The notes under the pieces are model-generated. The model had not been told where the DNA came from. It searched no databases and saw only the letters and a list, made by a program, of their open reading frames with translations. This document shows positions 9,671 to 19,039 of a stretch of DNA of 40,069 nt, in pieces. The position numbers were made by a program, and so were the translations under genes. Position 1 is the stretch's first letter. Each line of letters starts with the position of its first letter. This stretch comes from Salinicola aestuarinus (GTDB lineage: Bacteria; Pseudomonadota; Gammaproteobacteria; Pseudomonadales; Halomonadaceae). The DNA lies in contig NZ_PZJP01000008.1 in the NCBI RefSeq assembly GCF_003206645.1, positions 81,362 through 121,430 on the forward strand, read 5' to 3'.

Positions 9671-10694
9671 GGCCCAGTACCTCCACGTGCAGGTCAAAGG
9701 ATTCGAGGGTCGCCAGGGCCTGGGTGGTCTGCTCGGCCTGGCCCATCAGTTCCGCGATCATCAGGCCTAGCGTGCGTCCCTGAACGGACTCCACCTTGGC
9801 CTGGAGAATGCTGACATCGATACCGTGATCCCGTGACAGCTTCGAGATCAGCGGTGTCGAAACGCTATCCCCCGAGAACGTCAGGCGTACCACTGGGTGA
9901 GTCTGTGCGCTCGGCGCCGCTTCCAGCCGCTCGACTAGCGCCCTTGGCGGCTCCAGTTCCAGAAAGTCGTTCAGGAAGGTGCGGCCCAGTTGAGTGCGGG
10001 GCGCGGTGAAGAAGTCGCCGACGTCGGCGTCTTCCACCAGCTTCCCATCGGAGATCAGACCCACGCGGTGGCAGATCGTCTTGACGACTTCCATCTCGTG
10101 CGTGATCAGCAAGATGGTGAGGCCGAGCTTCTGGTTGATCTCCTGGAGTAGCGTCAGGATCGACGCGGTCGTCTGCGGGTCGAGTGCCGAAGTGGCTTCG
10201 TCGCAGAGCAGCACCTTGGGCCGGGTTGCCAGCGCGCGCGCAATTGCCACGCGCTGCTTCTGACCGCCGGAGAGCTGTGCCGGGTACTGGTGCGCCTTGT
10301 CGGCTAGGCCCGTCATCTCGAGCAGTGACTCGACCCGCTCACGGATGGTCTGACGCGACTCGCGCATCAGTTCGAGGGGGAGCGCCACGTTGTCGTAGAC
10401 GCTGCGATTGGTCAGCAGGTTGAAGTGCTGAAAGATCATCCCGCAGCGGTGGCGTGCGGCGCGGAGCTGAGCAGCGTTCATTGCCGTCATCTCCTCGCCG
10501 TCGATGTGCACCTTGCCGTTCGTCGGGCGCTCCAGCAGGTTGACGCAGCGAATCAGCGTCGACTTGCCGGCGCCGGAGAGGCCAATAACGCCGTAGATGG
10601 CGCCCTGCGGCACGTCGAGGTCGATATCGACCAGCGCCGACACGGCGCCCGCGCCGCTGCCGTAGGTCTTGGAAACCTTGTCGAGTGAAATCAT
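9651..10694 (-). CDS. metN: Methionine ABC transporter ATP-binding protein
   Basis: This is the ATPase of the MetNIQ importer (347 residues). It has Walker A GLSGAGKST (38-46), the ABC signature LSGGQKQR (140-147), Walker B VLLCDEATSALDP (160-172) and the switch His in LLITHEMEVV. The last ~90 residues are the NIL (ACT-like) domain, which in E. coli binds methionine and shuts the transporter down when the cell is replete, so feedback inhibition is expected. It is first in the operon. The ribosome site before ATG 10694 is weak. Confidence 0.96.
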   Translation of the reverse strand: MISLDKVSKTYGSGAGAVSALVDIDLDVPQGAIYGVIGLSGAGKSTLIRCVNLLERPTNGKVHIDGEEMTAMNAAQLRAARHRCGMIFQHFNLLTNRSVYDNVALPLELMRESRQTIRERVESLLEMTGLADKAHQYPAQLSGGQKQRVAIARALATRPKVLLCDEATSALDPQTTASILTLLQEINQKLGLTILLITHEMEVVKTICHRVGLISDGKLVEDADVGDFFTAPRTQLGRTFLNDFLELEPPRALVERLEAAPSAQTHPVVRLTFSGDSVSTPLISKLSRDHGIDVSILQAKVESVQGRTLGLMIAELMGQAEQTTQALATLESFDLHVEVLGHVQRTD

Positions 10695-10793
10695 GGGACC
10701 CGTGAGATCGTGGGGGCCGTTGAGCCGAAGAGTGAACTGGTGGCCGCTGAGCCGCGTCGACGATGGGACGGCAACGGCTCCAGCGAGCGCGTT

Positions 10794-10799
10794 AGTATA
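10794..10799 (-). promoter_or_regulatory. Candidate -10 box of metNIQ
   Basis: TATACT on the minus strand, about 100 bases before metN. No good -35 box lies 16-18 bases away, and I recognise neither a SAM riboswitch nor clear MetJ boxes in the leader. The leader can fold GAGCCG against CGGCTC. Confidence 0.35.
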
Positions 10800-10939
10800 C
10801 TGGTCCCGTGTTTCCGGGGCGACCGGCTGACGTCGACGATGTTACCGGGATCCGGTCGTCCATAACGGTGCGTGCCGGCGAGACCTGACGCGGTCTGTTC
10901 ACGGGTAACTCTCTGAATTGCCCGCCAGGTCGTGTGGCC

Positions 10940-10956
10940 GGTGTCGAAATTGCATC
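10940..10956 (+). promoter_or_regulatory. Possible sigma54 promoter of rutE
   Basis: GGTGTCGAAATTGCATC keeps the invariant GG-N10-GC spacing and a perfect -12 element (TTGCA), but the -24 element is poor apart from GG. It lies about 70 bases before rutE. Its only other support is that the main rut promoter also looks sigma54-dependent. Confidence 0.25.
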
Positions 10957-11023
10957 TGTTGCCTCACGCCCGGTGATCCTCCCATTGCCCGGGTCAATCA
11001 CGCCTTGGCGACCGGAGACGACA

Positions 11024-11614
11024 ATGCCATCCACTCTCGACCAGTCCACGCTCGACAAGCTTTTTCTGCAAGCGCGTACCCACAACGCCTGGCAGGCGCG
11101 ACCCCTGGGGGCTGATGTTCTCGAAATACTCTATGACCTGGTGAAGATGGCGCCCACGTCAGCCAACTGTTCCCCGGCTCGCTTCGTTTTCGTCCAGAGC
11201 GAAGAGGGAAGGGCAAAGCTGATCCCCTGCGTATCCTCAGGCAATCGGGAAAAAACGGCGGGTGCCCCTTGCACGGTTATCGTCGCTTACGACACGCGTT
11301 TCTTTGATGCGTTGCCCACGCTCTTTCCGCACGCGGACGCGCGGAGCTGGTTCACCGGAAGTGCCGCTTTTGCCGAGGAGACGGCGCTGCGCAATAGCTC
11401 GATGCAGGCGGGGTATCTGATTCTGGCGGCGCGCGCGTTGGGGCTGGATACCGGGCCGATGTCCGGTTTCGATGCCGAGGCCGTCAACGAGACGTTTCTG
11501 TCGGAGACCTCGTGGCGGGCCAACCTGCTGATCAACCTGGGCTATGGTGACGACACGGGGCTCAAACCGCGGCTACCTCGGCTCGATTTCGACGATGCCT
11601 GCCGCACGGTCTGA
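11024..11614 (+). CDS. rutE: RutE, probable malonic semialdehyde reductase
   Basis: This 196-residue nitroreductase-family flavoprotein is the exact length of E. coli RutE and shares its long signatures: [63 protein letters not shown] and [10 protein letters not shown]. In the Rut pathway it reduces toxic malonic semialdehyde to 3-hydroxypropionate. I chose ATG 11024 (GGAG 8 bases upstream); the frame is open 90 bases further upstream without a ribosome site. It is unusual in lying outside the rutABCDF operon, on the far side of rutR and convergent with it, so it needs its own promoter. Confidence 0.94.
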   Translation: MPSTLDQSTLDKLFLQARTHNAWQARPLGADVLEILYDLVKMAPTSANCSPARFVFVQSEEGRAKLIPCVSSGNREKTAGAPCTVIVAYDTRFFDALPTLFPHADARSWFTGSAAFAEETALRNSSMQAGYLILAARALGLDTGPMSGFDAEAVNETFLSETSWRANLLINLGYGDDTGLKPRLPRLDFDDACRTV

Positions 11615-11696
11615 CCGGCCATCCGCCCGGGCCGCTCGGCTCGCCCGGTCATTCGTCCCGGCGCCGTCTGATGAGGCGAGCGCCTGCCAGCGAAAG

Positions 11697-12362
11697 TCAG
11701 AAGTCGCTGTCATCCAGGTCGGTTGGCGATGGCGTCAGGCCGCCAAGCACGACGCGCTGGACCGTTCTGACGGCTGTTTCGAAGAATGCCGGGTTCTCTA
11801 GGGTGTGGCCGGAGACGGCCTCGATCTGAACGGCGAAATCCGCGTAGTGCTGTGTGGCACCCCACAGCAGATAAAAGAGATGGTGCGGGTCGACGGGGCG
11901 CAGTTCGCCATTCTCTATCCACGTCTCGATGACCCTGGATTTCTCCCTTACCAACTCCCTCAGCTCACCGGCAAGCACCTCTTTCAGTAGTGGTGCCCCC
12001 TGCATCATCTCCAGACAGAACAGTCTGGACGCTTCGCTGCGATCCCGGGAGAGCACGAGCTTGACTCGGATGTACTGCGCGATCGCGACTTGCGCAGACT
12101 GATCGGCCTGGAAATTGCGCATCGGCGACAGCCAGCTATCCAGGATGTGGCGAAGAACGGCGATATAGAGCAGCCGTTTCGAGGTGAAGTGGTAGAGCAG
12201 ATTGGACTTGGAGACCCCCGCCTGTTCGGCAATCGCCTCAAGGCGCGCGCCGCGAAATCCGAATTGAGAGAAGAGCGTCAAGGCGGCATCGCGAATCTGT
12301 TGCCGGCGATTGTCGCTGGCCGCGGTGCGCGTGTCGTCTACCTCGTGTCGCGATTTGTGCAT
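11697..12362 (-). CDS. rutR: TetR-family regulator of pyrimidine degradation
   Basis: The 221-residue protein has an N-terminal TetR helix-turn-helix (residues ~17-65: IRDAALTLFSQFGFRGARLEAIAEQAGVSKSNLLYHFTSK, where SNLLYHF matches RutR) and a helical ligand domain with the RutR-like stretch ending GATQHYADFAVQI. RutR of E. coli binds uracil or thymine, which releases it from DNA. It diverges from rutA across a 428-base gap holding a RutR-type palindrome. The first ~15 residues are a polar extension. It may also control pyrimidine and purine genes elsewhere, as in E. coli. Confidence 0.92.
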   Translation of the reverse strand: MHKSRHEVDDTRTAASDNRRQQIRDAALTLFSQFGFRGARLEAIAEQAGVSKSNLLYHFTSKRLLYIAVLRHILDSWLSPMRNFQADQSAQVAIAQYIRVKLVLSRDRSEASRLFCLEMMQGAPLLKEVLAGELRELVREKSRVIETWIENGELRPVDPHHLFYLLWGATQHYADFAVQIEAVSGHTLENPAFFETAVRTVQRVVLGGLTPSPTDLDDSDF

Positions 12363-12476
12363 CGACTGTTCGACCCTTCACGTGCCGTCTCTCGGCGAAA
12401 TAAAGAAGTGGCGGCAGGCCAGTTCCCGACGCCACCACTCTATCACGCGGTCAGCTTTCCAGGGCCGGGTCCAGGC

Positions 12477-12495
12477 CGCACCACCCGGTGGTGAG
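12477..12495 (+). promoter_or_regulatory. NtrC-type enhancer site 1
   Basis: CGCACCACCCGGTGGTGAG closely matches the NtrC palindrome TGCACCA-N5-TGGTGCA: both inner half-sites (GCACCA, TGGTG) are intact. It lies about 220 bases upstream of the sigma54-type promoter, a normal enhancer distance. Confidence 0.65.
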
Positions 12496-12559
12496 TGCCG
12501 GGCGTCGCTATCGATAGCGAAAAGTCTCGAAATCTCACCTGAGCGGAAAAGCCTCCATC

Positions 12560-12578
12560 TGCACCGAAAGAGTACGCA
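12560..12578 (+). promoter_or_regulatory. Weaker NtrC-type site 2
   Basis: TGCACCGAAAGAGTACGCA has a near-perfect left half (TGCACC) and a poor right half; 9 of 14 palindrome positions match by eye. NtrC enhancers commonly combine a strong and a weak site. Confidence 0.35.
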
Positions 12579-12623
12579 AATGACGAAAAATGCATCCGAT
12601 TGGCGCGGGATGGAGTCAGCCAC

Positions 12624-12639
12624 TGGACCATTTGGTCCG
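12624..12639. promoter_or_regulatory. RutR operator in the rutR-rutA gap
   Basis: TGGACCATTTGGTCCG contains the 14-base palindrome GGACCATTTGGTCC, perfect except for its own central TT, and matches the RutR consensus TTGACCANNTGGTCAA at all inner positions. It sits between the NtrC sites and the sigma54-type promoter. Confidence 0.75.
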
Positions 12640-12694
12640 ACCGATTATCGAGAAAGTGGCGCAAGCCTTTGAATCCGATTCGAGAACTGCCGGC

Positions 12695-12710
12695 TGGCAC
12701 GCGGGTTGTT
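12695..12710 (+). promoter_or_regulatory. sigma54 (RpoN)-type promoter of rutA
   Basis: TGGCACGCGGGTTGTT has a perfect -24 element (TGGCACG), 4-base spacing and TTGT at -12, differing from the ideal TTGC by one base. Transcription would start near 12720, leaving a leader of about 70 bases. The E. coli rut operon is known to be sigma54/NtrC-dependent. Confidence 0.65.
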
Positions 12711-12790
12711 TACCGTTTGGCAGGTGGCGCGGTCTTCGCAGCAAAAGCGCGTCGCAGTGAGTCACTCATCGCGCAGGCAGGAGGTGAAAC

Positions 12791-13890
<1,100 letters not shown>

Positions 13891-13894
<4 letters not shown>

Positions 13895-14661
13895 ACGATC
13901 TTGCCTCCTCTCCGGTTGTGCGTCGAGGGAATGCCGCAGCGGCTGACGAGATCGTGCTGGCGGGGCGCCCGGAAGCCATTGCGATGTCGCGATCGCAAGC
14001 GGCGCTTGTCGTTGTCGACATGCAGAACGCTTATGCCTCTCGCGGCGGCTATCTAGACATCGCCGGCTTCGATGTCTCTTCTACGCAAGCCGTGATCGAA
14101 CGCATCGCGCGCGCCGTGATGGCCGCGCGTGCCAGCGGTATTCAAATCATCTTTTTTCAGAACGGGTGGGATGCGGACTACGTCGAAGCTGGCGGACCCG
14201 GCTCGCCGAACTGGCATAAGTCGAATGCGCTGAAAACGATGCGCCGCCGTCCCGAGCTCGAGGGCAAATTGCTGGCGCGTGGGGGCTGGGATTACGCGCT
14301 CGTCGATGCCCTCGCGCCTCAACCGGAGGACATCGTTCTGGCCAAGCCCCGCTATAGCGCCTTTTTCAACACCCCGCTCGATAGCGTTCTGCGCTCACGG
14401 GGCATTCATCATCTGCTATTCACTGGCATCGCCACGAATGTCTGCGTGGAGTCGACGCTGCGCGACGGTTTCTTTCTCGAGTACTTCGGCACGGTGCTGG
14501 AAGACGCTACCCACCAGGCCGGTCCGTCGAGCGCGCAGCGTGGCGCGATCTACAACATCGAAACGTTCTTTGGCTGGGTCTCCACGGTGGCAGCCTTCGA
14601 GGCCGCCTGCGCGGCTGTCGCGCTGCCGCAGACCAGTGATCTTGAGCAAGTCAGCGTGTGA
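13891..14661 (+). CDS. rutB: Ureidoacrylate amidohydrolase
   Basis: RutB hydrolyses ureidoacrylate to aminoacrylate and carbamate. The 256-residue isochorismatase-like hydrolase shows the triad D43 (VVVDMQNAY), K152 (LAKPRYSAF) and C185 ([11 protein letters not shown]). The spacing (109 and 33 residues) equals that of the E. coli enzyme (D24, K133, C166). The N-terminus is about 19 residues longer than in E. coli. Its ATG overlaps the rutA stop, which supports this start and translational coupling. Confidence 0.96.
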
Positions 14662-14736
14662 ACTTGCGGCACGGGTCGACAAGGCTGCGGACCCCGTCCA
14701 CGGCATCCTGACGAAACGCATAAGGAGGAAGTGATC

Positions 14737-15123
14737 ATGCCTAAGTCCAGTGTGGTTCCCGAGGGTAGCGGTTCGCCGCTGGCCCCCTATGTGCCGGGCT
14801 CCCAAGCCGACAATGTGCTTTATATCTCCGGCACGCTGCCGTTCGATGCCCATAACGATGTCGTACATGTCGGCGACGCCGCTGCGCAGACCCGGCACGT
14901 GCTCGAGACGATCCAGCGCGTGGTGGAAACCGCCGGCGGCAGCATGGATGACGTCGTATTCAACTCCCTTTTCCTGACGGACTGGTCTCACTACGCGGCG
15001 ATCAACGAGGTGTATGCGACGTTTTTCCCCGGAGACAAACCGGCTCGCTACTGCATTCAGTGTGGATTGGTGAAGCCGGATGCCTTGATCGAGATCGCGT
15101 CGATCGCTCACCTGCCGCACTAG
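14737..15123 (+). CDS. rutC: RutC, aminoacrylate-handling RidA-family protein
   Basis: This 128-residue YjgF/YER057c/UK114 (RidA) family protein equals E. coli RutC in length. It has the family pattern [27 protein letters not shown] and the C-terminal [19 protein letters not shown], including the Arg of the substrate pocket. RutC was proposed to help convert peroxy- or aminoacrylate intermediates; its exact reaction is debated. ATG 14737 has AAGGAGGAAG upstream, preferred over the GTG six bases before it. Confidence 0.95.
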   Translation: MPKSSVVPEGSGSPLAPYVPGSQADNVLYISGTLPFDAHNDVVHVGDAAAQTRHVLETIQRVVETAGGSMDDVVFNSLFLTDWSHYAAINEVYATFFPGDKPARYCIQCGLVKPDALIEIASIAHLPH

Positions 15124-15166
15124 CGCCTGGCTTGCCGAGAACCTCCACCCGTTCAGGAGTTCGCGA

Positions 15167-15946
15167 GTGCACTACGAAATGTTGGGTAATCAGGCCGCCG
15201 GCGCGCCAACGCTACTGCTGTCGGCTGGACTGGGTGGCGCAGGGCGGTTCTGGGAGCCTCAGTTGGCGGCACTGGGGCATACGCACCGACTGTTGATCTA
15301 CGACCACTCGGGGACGGGACGCAGCCCCGCCAGTCTCTCGTCTGACTACGCCATCCAGGATATGGCCCAGGAAGTGTTGGCGCTGCTCGATGCGCTGGCT
15401 ATTGAGCGGGTCGACATGATGGGGCATGCGTTGGGTGGTCTCGTGGGGCTGGAGTTGGCACTCAATGCGCCGTCGCGGATCAATCGGTTGATCGTGATCA
15501 ACGCCTGGAGCCGTGTCGACGTCCAGAGCCAACGCTGCTTCGACGTGCGTAGGGCGCTTCTCGCCGACAGTGGCGTGGCGGCCTACCTGCATGCCCAGCC
15601 GCTCTTTCTCTATCCGGCGGATTGGCTCTCGACCCACAACGACCATCTGCTCGCCGAAGAAGCCGAAGCGCTTCGGCATTTTCCGGGCGAGCAGAACGTG
15701 CTGGCGAGAATTGGCGCTTTGACCCGTTTCGACATCGACGCACGGTTGGGAGAGATCGAGACGTCGACGCTCGTCGTTGCGACTCGCGACGATCTTCTCG
15801 TGCCTTACACCCGCTCGCAGCATCTCGCGCGTTGCCTGCCCAATGCTGAGCTGGCGCTGTTTGACTACGGGGGCCACGGCCTCACCGTCACCGTTCCAGA
15901 GCCGTTCAATCAGGCGGTCAAAACATTTCTGGGGCGGGAGCGATGA
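15167..15946 (+). CDS. rutD: RutD, alpha/beta hydrolase of uracil degradation (putative carbamate hydrolase)
   Basis: The 259-residue alpha/beta-hydrolase has the oxyanion segment LSAGLGGAGRFWEPQL, DHSGTGRSP, and at the nucleophile elbow GHALGG, where Ala replaces the usual Ser. E. coli RutD also has GHAL here, so this is a family trait and not damage. QPLFLYPADW is another RutD match; the acid (DDLLVP) and His (YGGHGLTV) are present. It is thought to speed hydrolysis of aminoacrylate or carbamate. It starts with GTG 15167, AGGAG 7 bases upstream. It is probably cotranscribed with rutC (43-base gap). Confidence 0.94.
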   Translation: MHYEMLGNQAAGAPTLLLSAGLGGAGRFWEPQLAALGHTHRLLIYDHSGTGRSPASLSSDYAIQDMAQEVLALLDALAIERVDMMGHALGGLVGLELALNAPSRINRLIVINAWSRVDVQSQRCFDVRRALLADSGVAAYLHAQPLFLYPADWLSTHNDHLLAEEAEALRHFPGEQNVLARIGALTRFDIDARLGEIETSTLVVATRDDLLVPYTRSQHLARCLPNAELALFDYGGHGLTVTVPEPFNQAVKTFLGRER

Positions 15947-16054
15947 CGGTGGCTTAGCAGGGAAGTGCATTTGGGTGCGGGCTGACAGTGTCCAGCGGTC
16001 AGGGTCGTGAGCGAGTCCGAATAGACACAACAACAACGGTTAGGAGAAAGCCTT

Positions 16055-16594
16055 ATGGTTCCCCCGAGAACCCCCTCCCTGACGGCATCCGCGCTCGAGC
16101 CGGTCGATTCATCCGCCTTCCGTGATGCGATGTCGCGGTTGGCGTCTGCCGTTCACGTGGTAACCACCGCTGGAGAAGGCGCACGTGCCGGGTTCACCGC
16201 CTCGGCGGTGTGTAGCGTGACCGACGCGCCGCCGACGCTACTGGTCTGCATCAATCGCGGCGCCTCCGCCTATGAGGCGTTCAGCGATGCCCAGGGGCTC
16301 TGTGTCAACGTGCTCGGCGCCACTCATCGCGAGGTCTCCAAGGCGTTTGGCGGCAGGACTGCCATGGAGGAGCGCTTCGCACTGGCCGACTGGGTCAGCG
16401 GGGCAACGGGCGCTCCGGTGCTGAGCGATGCGCTGGCCCATTTCGAGTGCCGTGTGTCTCAGCGTGTGCCAGTGGGGACGCATGACGTGCTGTTCTGCGA
16501 AGTCGTGTCGATGTCGACCCGTGACGAGAGTCAGTGCCTGCTCTATTTCGACCGCCGTTACCACGAATTGCCGCTTGCGGTTGCCAACGGGTGA
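16055..16594 (+). CDS. rutF: Flavin reductase supplying RutA
   Basis: RutF uses NADH to reduce FMN, which RutA needs. The 179-residue protein belongs to the flavin-reductase-like family: it has FRDAMSRLASAVHVVTT, ARAGFTASAVCSVTDAPPTLLVCINR (flavin pocket), LCVNVLGATHREVSKAF, and the C-terminal GTHDVLFCEVVSM and LLYFDRRYHEL. Its length is close to that of E. coli RutF. ATG 16055 has TAGGAG upstream. A 108-base gap separates it from rutD; rutE, which comes between them in E. coli, is absent here and located at 11024. Confidence 0.94.
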   Translation: MVPPRTPSLTASALEPVDSSAFRDAMSRLASAVHVVTTAGEGARAGFTASAVCSVTDAPPTLLVCINRGASAYEAFSDAQGLCVNVLGATHREVSKAFGGRTAMEERFALADWVSGATGAPVLSDALAHFECRVSQRVPVGTHDVLFCEVVSMSTRDESQCLLYFDRRYHELPLAVANG

Positions 16595-16633
16595 TCGATT
16601 CCTTTCAAGGTTACCGAATTCGGGAGATAGACA

Positions 16634-18130
16634 ATGACAATCGCCAAGTCCCGTATGGTCGAGCGTGACGGTCAGGTCGAGCTCGTGCTCGGTGATGACG
16701 TTCGCCAAAGTCGCCGTTTCAACGCCGATATCGCGCCGACGTCGGCCGCTGAGCGCACCTGGACCCGATGGAACGTGGCGGCGCTCTGGGTCGGCCTTTC
16801 GATCTGCGTGCCCACTTATACGCTGGGTGGCGTGCTGACCGCATACTTCGGCCTGAGCGTCAAAGAAGCACTTGCCACGATCCTGCTCGCCAACCTGATT
16901 CTGCTGCTGCCGCTGACACTCAACGCCTTTCCCGGCACGCGCTACGGCATACCGTTTCCCGTACTTCTACGCGCCTCGTTCGGTATACGAGGGTCCAACG
17001 TACCCTGTCTGATCCGGGCGCTGGTGGGCTGCGGCTGGTTTGGTATCCAGACAATGTTCGGCGGGCTGGCCATCCATCTGCTGCTATCGGCAATCCTGCC
17101 GGGCTGGGCATCGCTGGGCGGTGTCGGACAGGTGATCGGGTTCTTTCTCTTTGCCGCGATGAACCTGTGGGTGGTGATTCGGGGCGCCGAGTCGATCAAG
17201 TGGTTGGAAACGCTGTCCGCACCGCTCCTGCTGATCGTGGCGGTGGGTCTGATGCTGTGGGCGCTGCCACACGTCTCGCTCGGCGAACTCATGGCGCAGC
17301 CGCCGTCACGGCCGGAGGGGGACGCCGCCACGCCGTATCTGTTGTCAGGACTGACTGCCATGGTCGGCTTCTGGGCGACGCTTTCGCTCAACATTCCCGA
17401 TTTCAGCCGGTTCGCGAAGACGCAGAAGGACCAGATCGTCGGACAGGTGTTCGGCTTGCCGTTGACGATGTTCTTCTTCGCTGCGTTGGGTGTGATCATG
17501 ACGGCCGCATCGTCATCGCTGGTCGGCGAGACCGTCTCGGATCCGGTGACGCTCATTGGTCGGATCGACAGCCCGGTCTGGGTGTCCGCGGCCATGGTGC
17601 TGATCGTGATCGCGACGATCTCCACCAATACGGCCGGCAATATCGTCTCGCCGACCAACGACTTCCAGAATGTGGCGCCTACCCGAATCGGCCGCACGGG
17701 TGGCGTGCTGCTGACGGGGTTGGTCGGGACGCTTTTGATGGGGCACGACCTGTTGCAAAAAGCCGGCATCATCGTCTCGGACATGACCCTCGAGAGCCTC
17801 TACTCCAACTGGCTTCTGGGGTATTCGAGCCTGCTCGGGCCGATCGCCGGCATCATGGCGGTGGACTACTTTGTCATCAAGCGCCAGCGGCTGGATGTCG
17901 CCGACCTCTACCGTGACGAAGGCCGGTACCCGGCGGTCAATGCCGCAGGGTTTGTGGCTCTCGGTATCCCCGTGGCACTCACTCTCGTCTCGCTGATGAC
18001 CGGACTCTGGCAGTGGTTCTACGATTATGGGTGGTTTACCGGCTCTGCTCTGGGCGCGCTGATCTATTACGTCGCCAGTCGCATCCTCGATGGTAAGCAG
18101 CAGGTGGCGGCAGAGCCCGTGTCGAGCTGA
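16634..18130 (+). CDS. NCS1-family nucleobase permease, probably for uracil
   Basis: The 498-residue inner-membrane protein has about 12 hydrophobic helices. It shows NCS1 features: RTWTRWNVAALWVGLSI near the N-terminus, GTRYGIPFPVLLRASFGIRG, GWFGIQTMFGG (helix 3) and TNTAGNIVSPTNDFQN (helix 8). NCS1 carriers move cytosine, uracil, allantoin or hydantoins with H+ or Na+. Its position at the end of the rut operon, where E. coli has the NCS2-family RutG, strongly suggests uracil (or thymine) uptake. I leave the gene symbol blank because it is not homologous to RutG. The spacing of 39 bases after rutF implies cotranscription. Confidence 0.88.
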   Translation: MTIAKSRMVERDGQVELVLGDDVRQSRRFNADIAPTSAAERTWTRWNVAALWVGLSICVPTYTLGGVLTAYFGLSVKEALATILLANLILLLPLTLNAFPGTRYGIPFPVLLRASFGIRGSNVPCLIRALVGCGWFGIQTMFGGLAIHLLLSAILPGWASLGGVGQVIGFFLFAAMNLWVVIRGAESIKWLETLSAPLLLIVAVGLMLWALPHVSLGELMAQPPSRPEGDAATPYLLSGLTAMVGFWATLSLNIPDFSRFAKTQKDQIVGQVFGLPLTMFFFAALGVIMTAASSSLVGETVSDPVTLIGRIDSPVWVSAAMVLIVIATISTNTAGNIVSPTNDFQNVAPTRIGRTGGVLLTGLVGTLLMGHDLLQKAGIIVSDMTLESLYSNWLLGYSSLLGPIAGIMAVDYFVIKRQRLDVADLYRDEGRYPAVNAAGFVALGIPVALTLVSLMTGLWQWFYDYGWFTGSALGALIYYVASRILDGKQQVAAEPVSS

Positions 18131-18182
18131 TGGCCCTGACCGTCTCCGCCGGACCGGCGTGTTAGACTCCCTGGTCGGTAAG

Positions 18183-18220
18183 GGGTAAGGCGCGACGCAA
18201 GCGTGCGTCTGCCGTTACCC
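18183..18220 (+). other. Imperfect stem-loop between the permease gene and ribE
   Basis: GGGTAA...TTACCC encloses GGC/GCC and GACGC/GCGTC pairs around a 6-base loop, about 35 bases before the riboflavin synthase start. It has no U-tract and does not match the FMN riboswitch. It may end the rut transcript or structure the ribE leader. Confidence 0.4.
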
Positions 18221-18255
18221 AACGTCAGGACGGTCTTTATCAGCGGAGTATGGTC

Positions 18256-18864
18256 ATGTTCACCGGCATCGTTCAGGAAGTTGCCACCGTCGTCGCGATC
18301 GAAAAGCGCGAGCAGCTCGCCACGCATGTTCTCGCGCTTTCCGAGCGGATGCGCGACGGGTTGGCGCTGGGCGCTTCCATCGCCCATAACGGCTGTTGTC
18401 TGACGGTCACAGCGATCGACGGCGAAAACGTCAGTTTCGATCTGATGCGTGAAACGCTTCGCCTAACCAATCTGGGCGATCTCGACGTAGGCGGGCGGGT
18501 CAATCTCGAGCGCGCCGCGCGCATTGGCGATGAAATTGGTGGTCATTCGATGTCGGGCCACGTCATGGACATGGCGCGCGTGGTTGAGATAGAGGAAGCA
18601 CCCAACAATCGCCGGCTCTGGTTTGAACTACCCTCGACGTTGTCGCGCTTTGTGTTCGACAAGGGCTATATCGGTGTCGATGGCATCAGTCTCACCGTCG
18701 GTGCGGTCGATGACGGTCGGTTCTGCGTGAATCTGATTCCCGAGACGCTGGCACGAACCACGATCGGTGATCGGATGCCGGGCGATCACGTCAATATCGA
18801 GATCGACCCGCAGACACAGGTGATCGTCGAGACGGTCGAGCGGGTGCTCGCTTCGCGAGGCTGA
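18256..18864 (+). CDS. ribE: Riboflavin synthase, alpha subunit
   Basis: The enzyme dismutates two 6,7-dimethyl-8-ribityllumazine molecules to riboflavin. The 202-residue protein has the two lumazine-binding repeats: it opens MFTGIVQEVATVV, has HNGCCLTVT, DEIGGHSMSGHV at the domain junction, GYIGVDGISLTVG, and ends NIEIDPQTQVIVETVERVL, very close to the E. coli protein. MFTGI at ATG 18256 (GGAG 7 bases upstream) is the conserved N-terminus; an ATG six bases earlier has no room for a ribosome site. It stands alone, not in a rib operon. Its position beside rutA/rutF, both FMN-dependent, may be meaningful or chance. The E. coli name for this protein is RibC. Confidence 0.95.
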   Translation: MFTGIVQEVATVVAIEKREQLATHVLALSERMRDGLALGASIAHNGCCLTVTAIDGENVSFDLMRETLRLTNLGDLDVGGRVNLERAARIGDEIGGHSMSGHVMDMARVVEIEEAPNNRRLWFELPSTLSRFVFDKGYIGVDGISLTVGAVDDGRFCVNLIPETLARTTIGDRMPGDHVNIEIDPQTQVIVETVERVLASRG

Positions 18865-19039
18865 ACGTCGTGCGGTCGGCCTGCGCTGTGGGCTCGGCGA
18901 GACGCGCTGTCGTGACACGCGAAATCGGCAATCGGGTCGCGTCGGCGTCCGGGCTTGGTTAACATGAGCGGCTTTGCGCAGTGGCCGCATCTCTGGCGTG
19001 CCCGGCTGCGCCGCCATCCGGTTTATGGAGTTCTCTTCG

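Noticed and set aside
10984..10998. ATTGCCCGGGTCAAT palindrome before rutE as a RutR operator
   Set aside because: The half-sites are about three bases too close compared with TTGACCANNTGGTCAA, so it was not called, though it is near the right gene.
10695..11023. SAM riboswitch or MetJ boxes upstream of metN
   Set aside because: Some local pairing and a TGACGTC string exist, but no recognisable riboswitch core and no tandem MetJ octamers.
15410..15450. RutD apparently missing its catalytic Ser (GHALGG)
   Set aside because: E. coli RutD has Ala at this point too as I recall it, so this is a family trait and not a damaged gene.
18131..18255. FMN riboswitch upstream of ribE
   Set aside because: The region is too short and lacks the conserved FMN-element blocks.
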